Assembly (NCBI RefSeq): GCF_002874965.1
Contig: NZ_CP025624.1
Span: forward strand, 5,456,001 to 5,520,000
Direction of reading: 5' to 3'
Origin: Pseudomonas sp. NC02
Lineage (GTDB): Bacteria; Pseudomonadota; Gammaproteobacteria; Pseudomonadales; Pseudomonadaceae
Length of the DNA: 64,000 nt
Notes under the pieces: generated by a model
Told to the model about the DNA's origin: nothing
What the model saw: the letters and a program-made list of their open reading frames with translations, nothing else
Databases searched by the model: none
Made by a program: the position numbers and the translations under genes
Part shown: piece after piece, positions 63,780 to 64,000 of the stretch
How positions within the stretch are numbered: the stretch's first letter is position 1
Layout of the letters: the number at the start of each line of letters is the position of its first letter

Positions 63780-64000
63780 ATGTTCAAGCGAAACACCATA
63801 GCCCTGGGGGGCGCCACGTTATGTGGCGCCCTGCTGGTCAGCGGCTGCGCCAACCAAATGTCGCAACGCAGCGAGCACGAGGAACGCATCGAGCGCAAAT
63901 TGCTCGATCACAGCCTGCAGATCGACGTGGGCGAGCCGAAGGTGCTGGAGCTGCCGCAACGCCGGGTGCGCATTCACGAGCAAAAGACCTTTGAGGTCAC
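63780..64000 (+). CDS. Putative lipoprotein, truncated by window end
   Basis: The first 73 residues read as a lipoprotein: a signal MFKRNTIALGGATLCGALLV followed by the lipobox SGC, then a charged helical stretch (RSEHEERIERKLLDHSLQID). The start lies 21 bases after the proS stop, with AAGAG upstream, so it may be co-transcribed. A lipoprotein-like gene also follows proS in P. aeruginosa as I recall (PA0957). No function is recognised from the visible part. Confidence 0.8.
   Translation, partial: MFKRNTIALGGATLCGALLVSGCANQMSQRSEHEERIERKLLDHSLQIDVGEPKVLELPQRRVRIHEQKTFEV

Overview
The window is core chromosome of a Pseudomonas, most probably the P. fluorescens group. The evidence is an MvaT xenogeneic silencer, an Entner-Doudoroff block (edd, glk, gltR, gtrS divergent from gap), ColR/ColS, and many paired REP elements of the GTGGGAGCGGGCTTGCTCGC type. 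Much of the gene order matches what I recall of P. aeruginosa around purU-mvaT-sbcB, pykA-fumarase, glk-edd-gap and colRS-groESL-ampG. I see no prophage, insertion sequence, CRISPR array, rRNA or tRNA. All names come from reading motifs and context; no database search was run.

Layout. 1-2400: purU (cut by the window edge), mvaT, sbcB. 2569-9224: a tightly coupled six-gene membrane operon (RDD, SpoIIM/DUF95, DUF4129, DUF4350, MoxR ATPase, DUF58), the least understood system here. 9241-15480: PilZ protein, lipoprotein, pyruvate kinase, enoyl-CoA hydratase, 2Fe-2S reductase, class I fumarase. 15698-20392: a MifS/MifR-type two-component system followed by its likely target, an MHS-family carboxylate permease behind a near-consensus sigma-54 promoter. 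20455-24068: DUF347-repeat membrane protein, flavin reductase, small proteins, and a monooxygenase-fold gene divergent from an AraC regulator.

24221-30568: glucose catabolism, with two HexR-type operators in the edd/gap divergent region. 30710-36310: a heme-uptake locus (Fur box, ECF sigma, anti-sigma, TonB receptor with signalling domain, HemO heme oxygenase). 36434-43048: chemoreceptor, nitroreductase and an iron-associated periplasmic operon (di-heme oxidoreductase, imelysin, DUF1513). 43068-43958: a gene-free 0.8 kb imperfect palindrome and a perfect 21-bp hairpin.

43967-54259: envelope genes. ColRS and its presumed targets (methyltransferase, InaA-type kinase, small membrane protein, LtaS-like transferase), a PAP2 phosphatase, a second OmpR-type two-component system and a secreted GH8 glucanase. 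54391-64000: groESL, fxsA, hugZ, a short-chain dehydrogenase, DUF481 protein, alkyltransferase-like protein, ampG, proS and a truncated lipoprotein gene.

The regulatory signals read most confidently are the sigma-54 promoter at 18994, the HexR pair at 29466 and 29528, the Fur box at 30710, and two matching ColR-like elements at 45656 and 47861. The last two lie exactly the same distance from their start codons.
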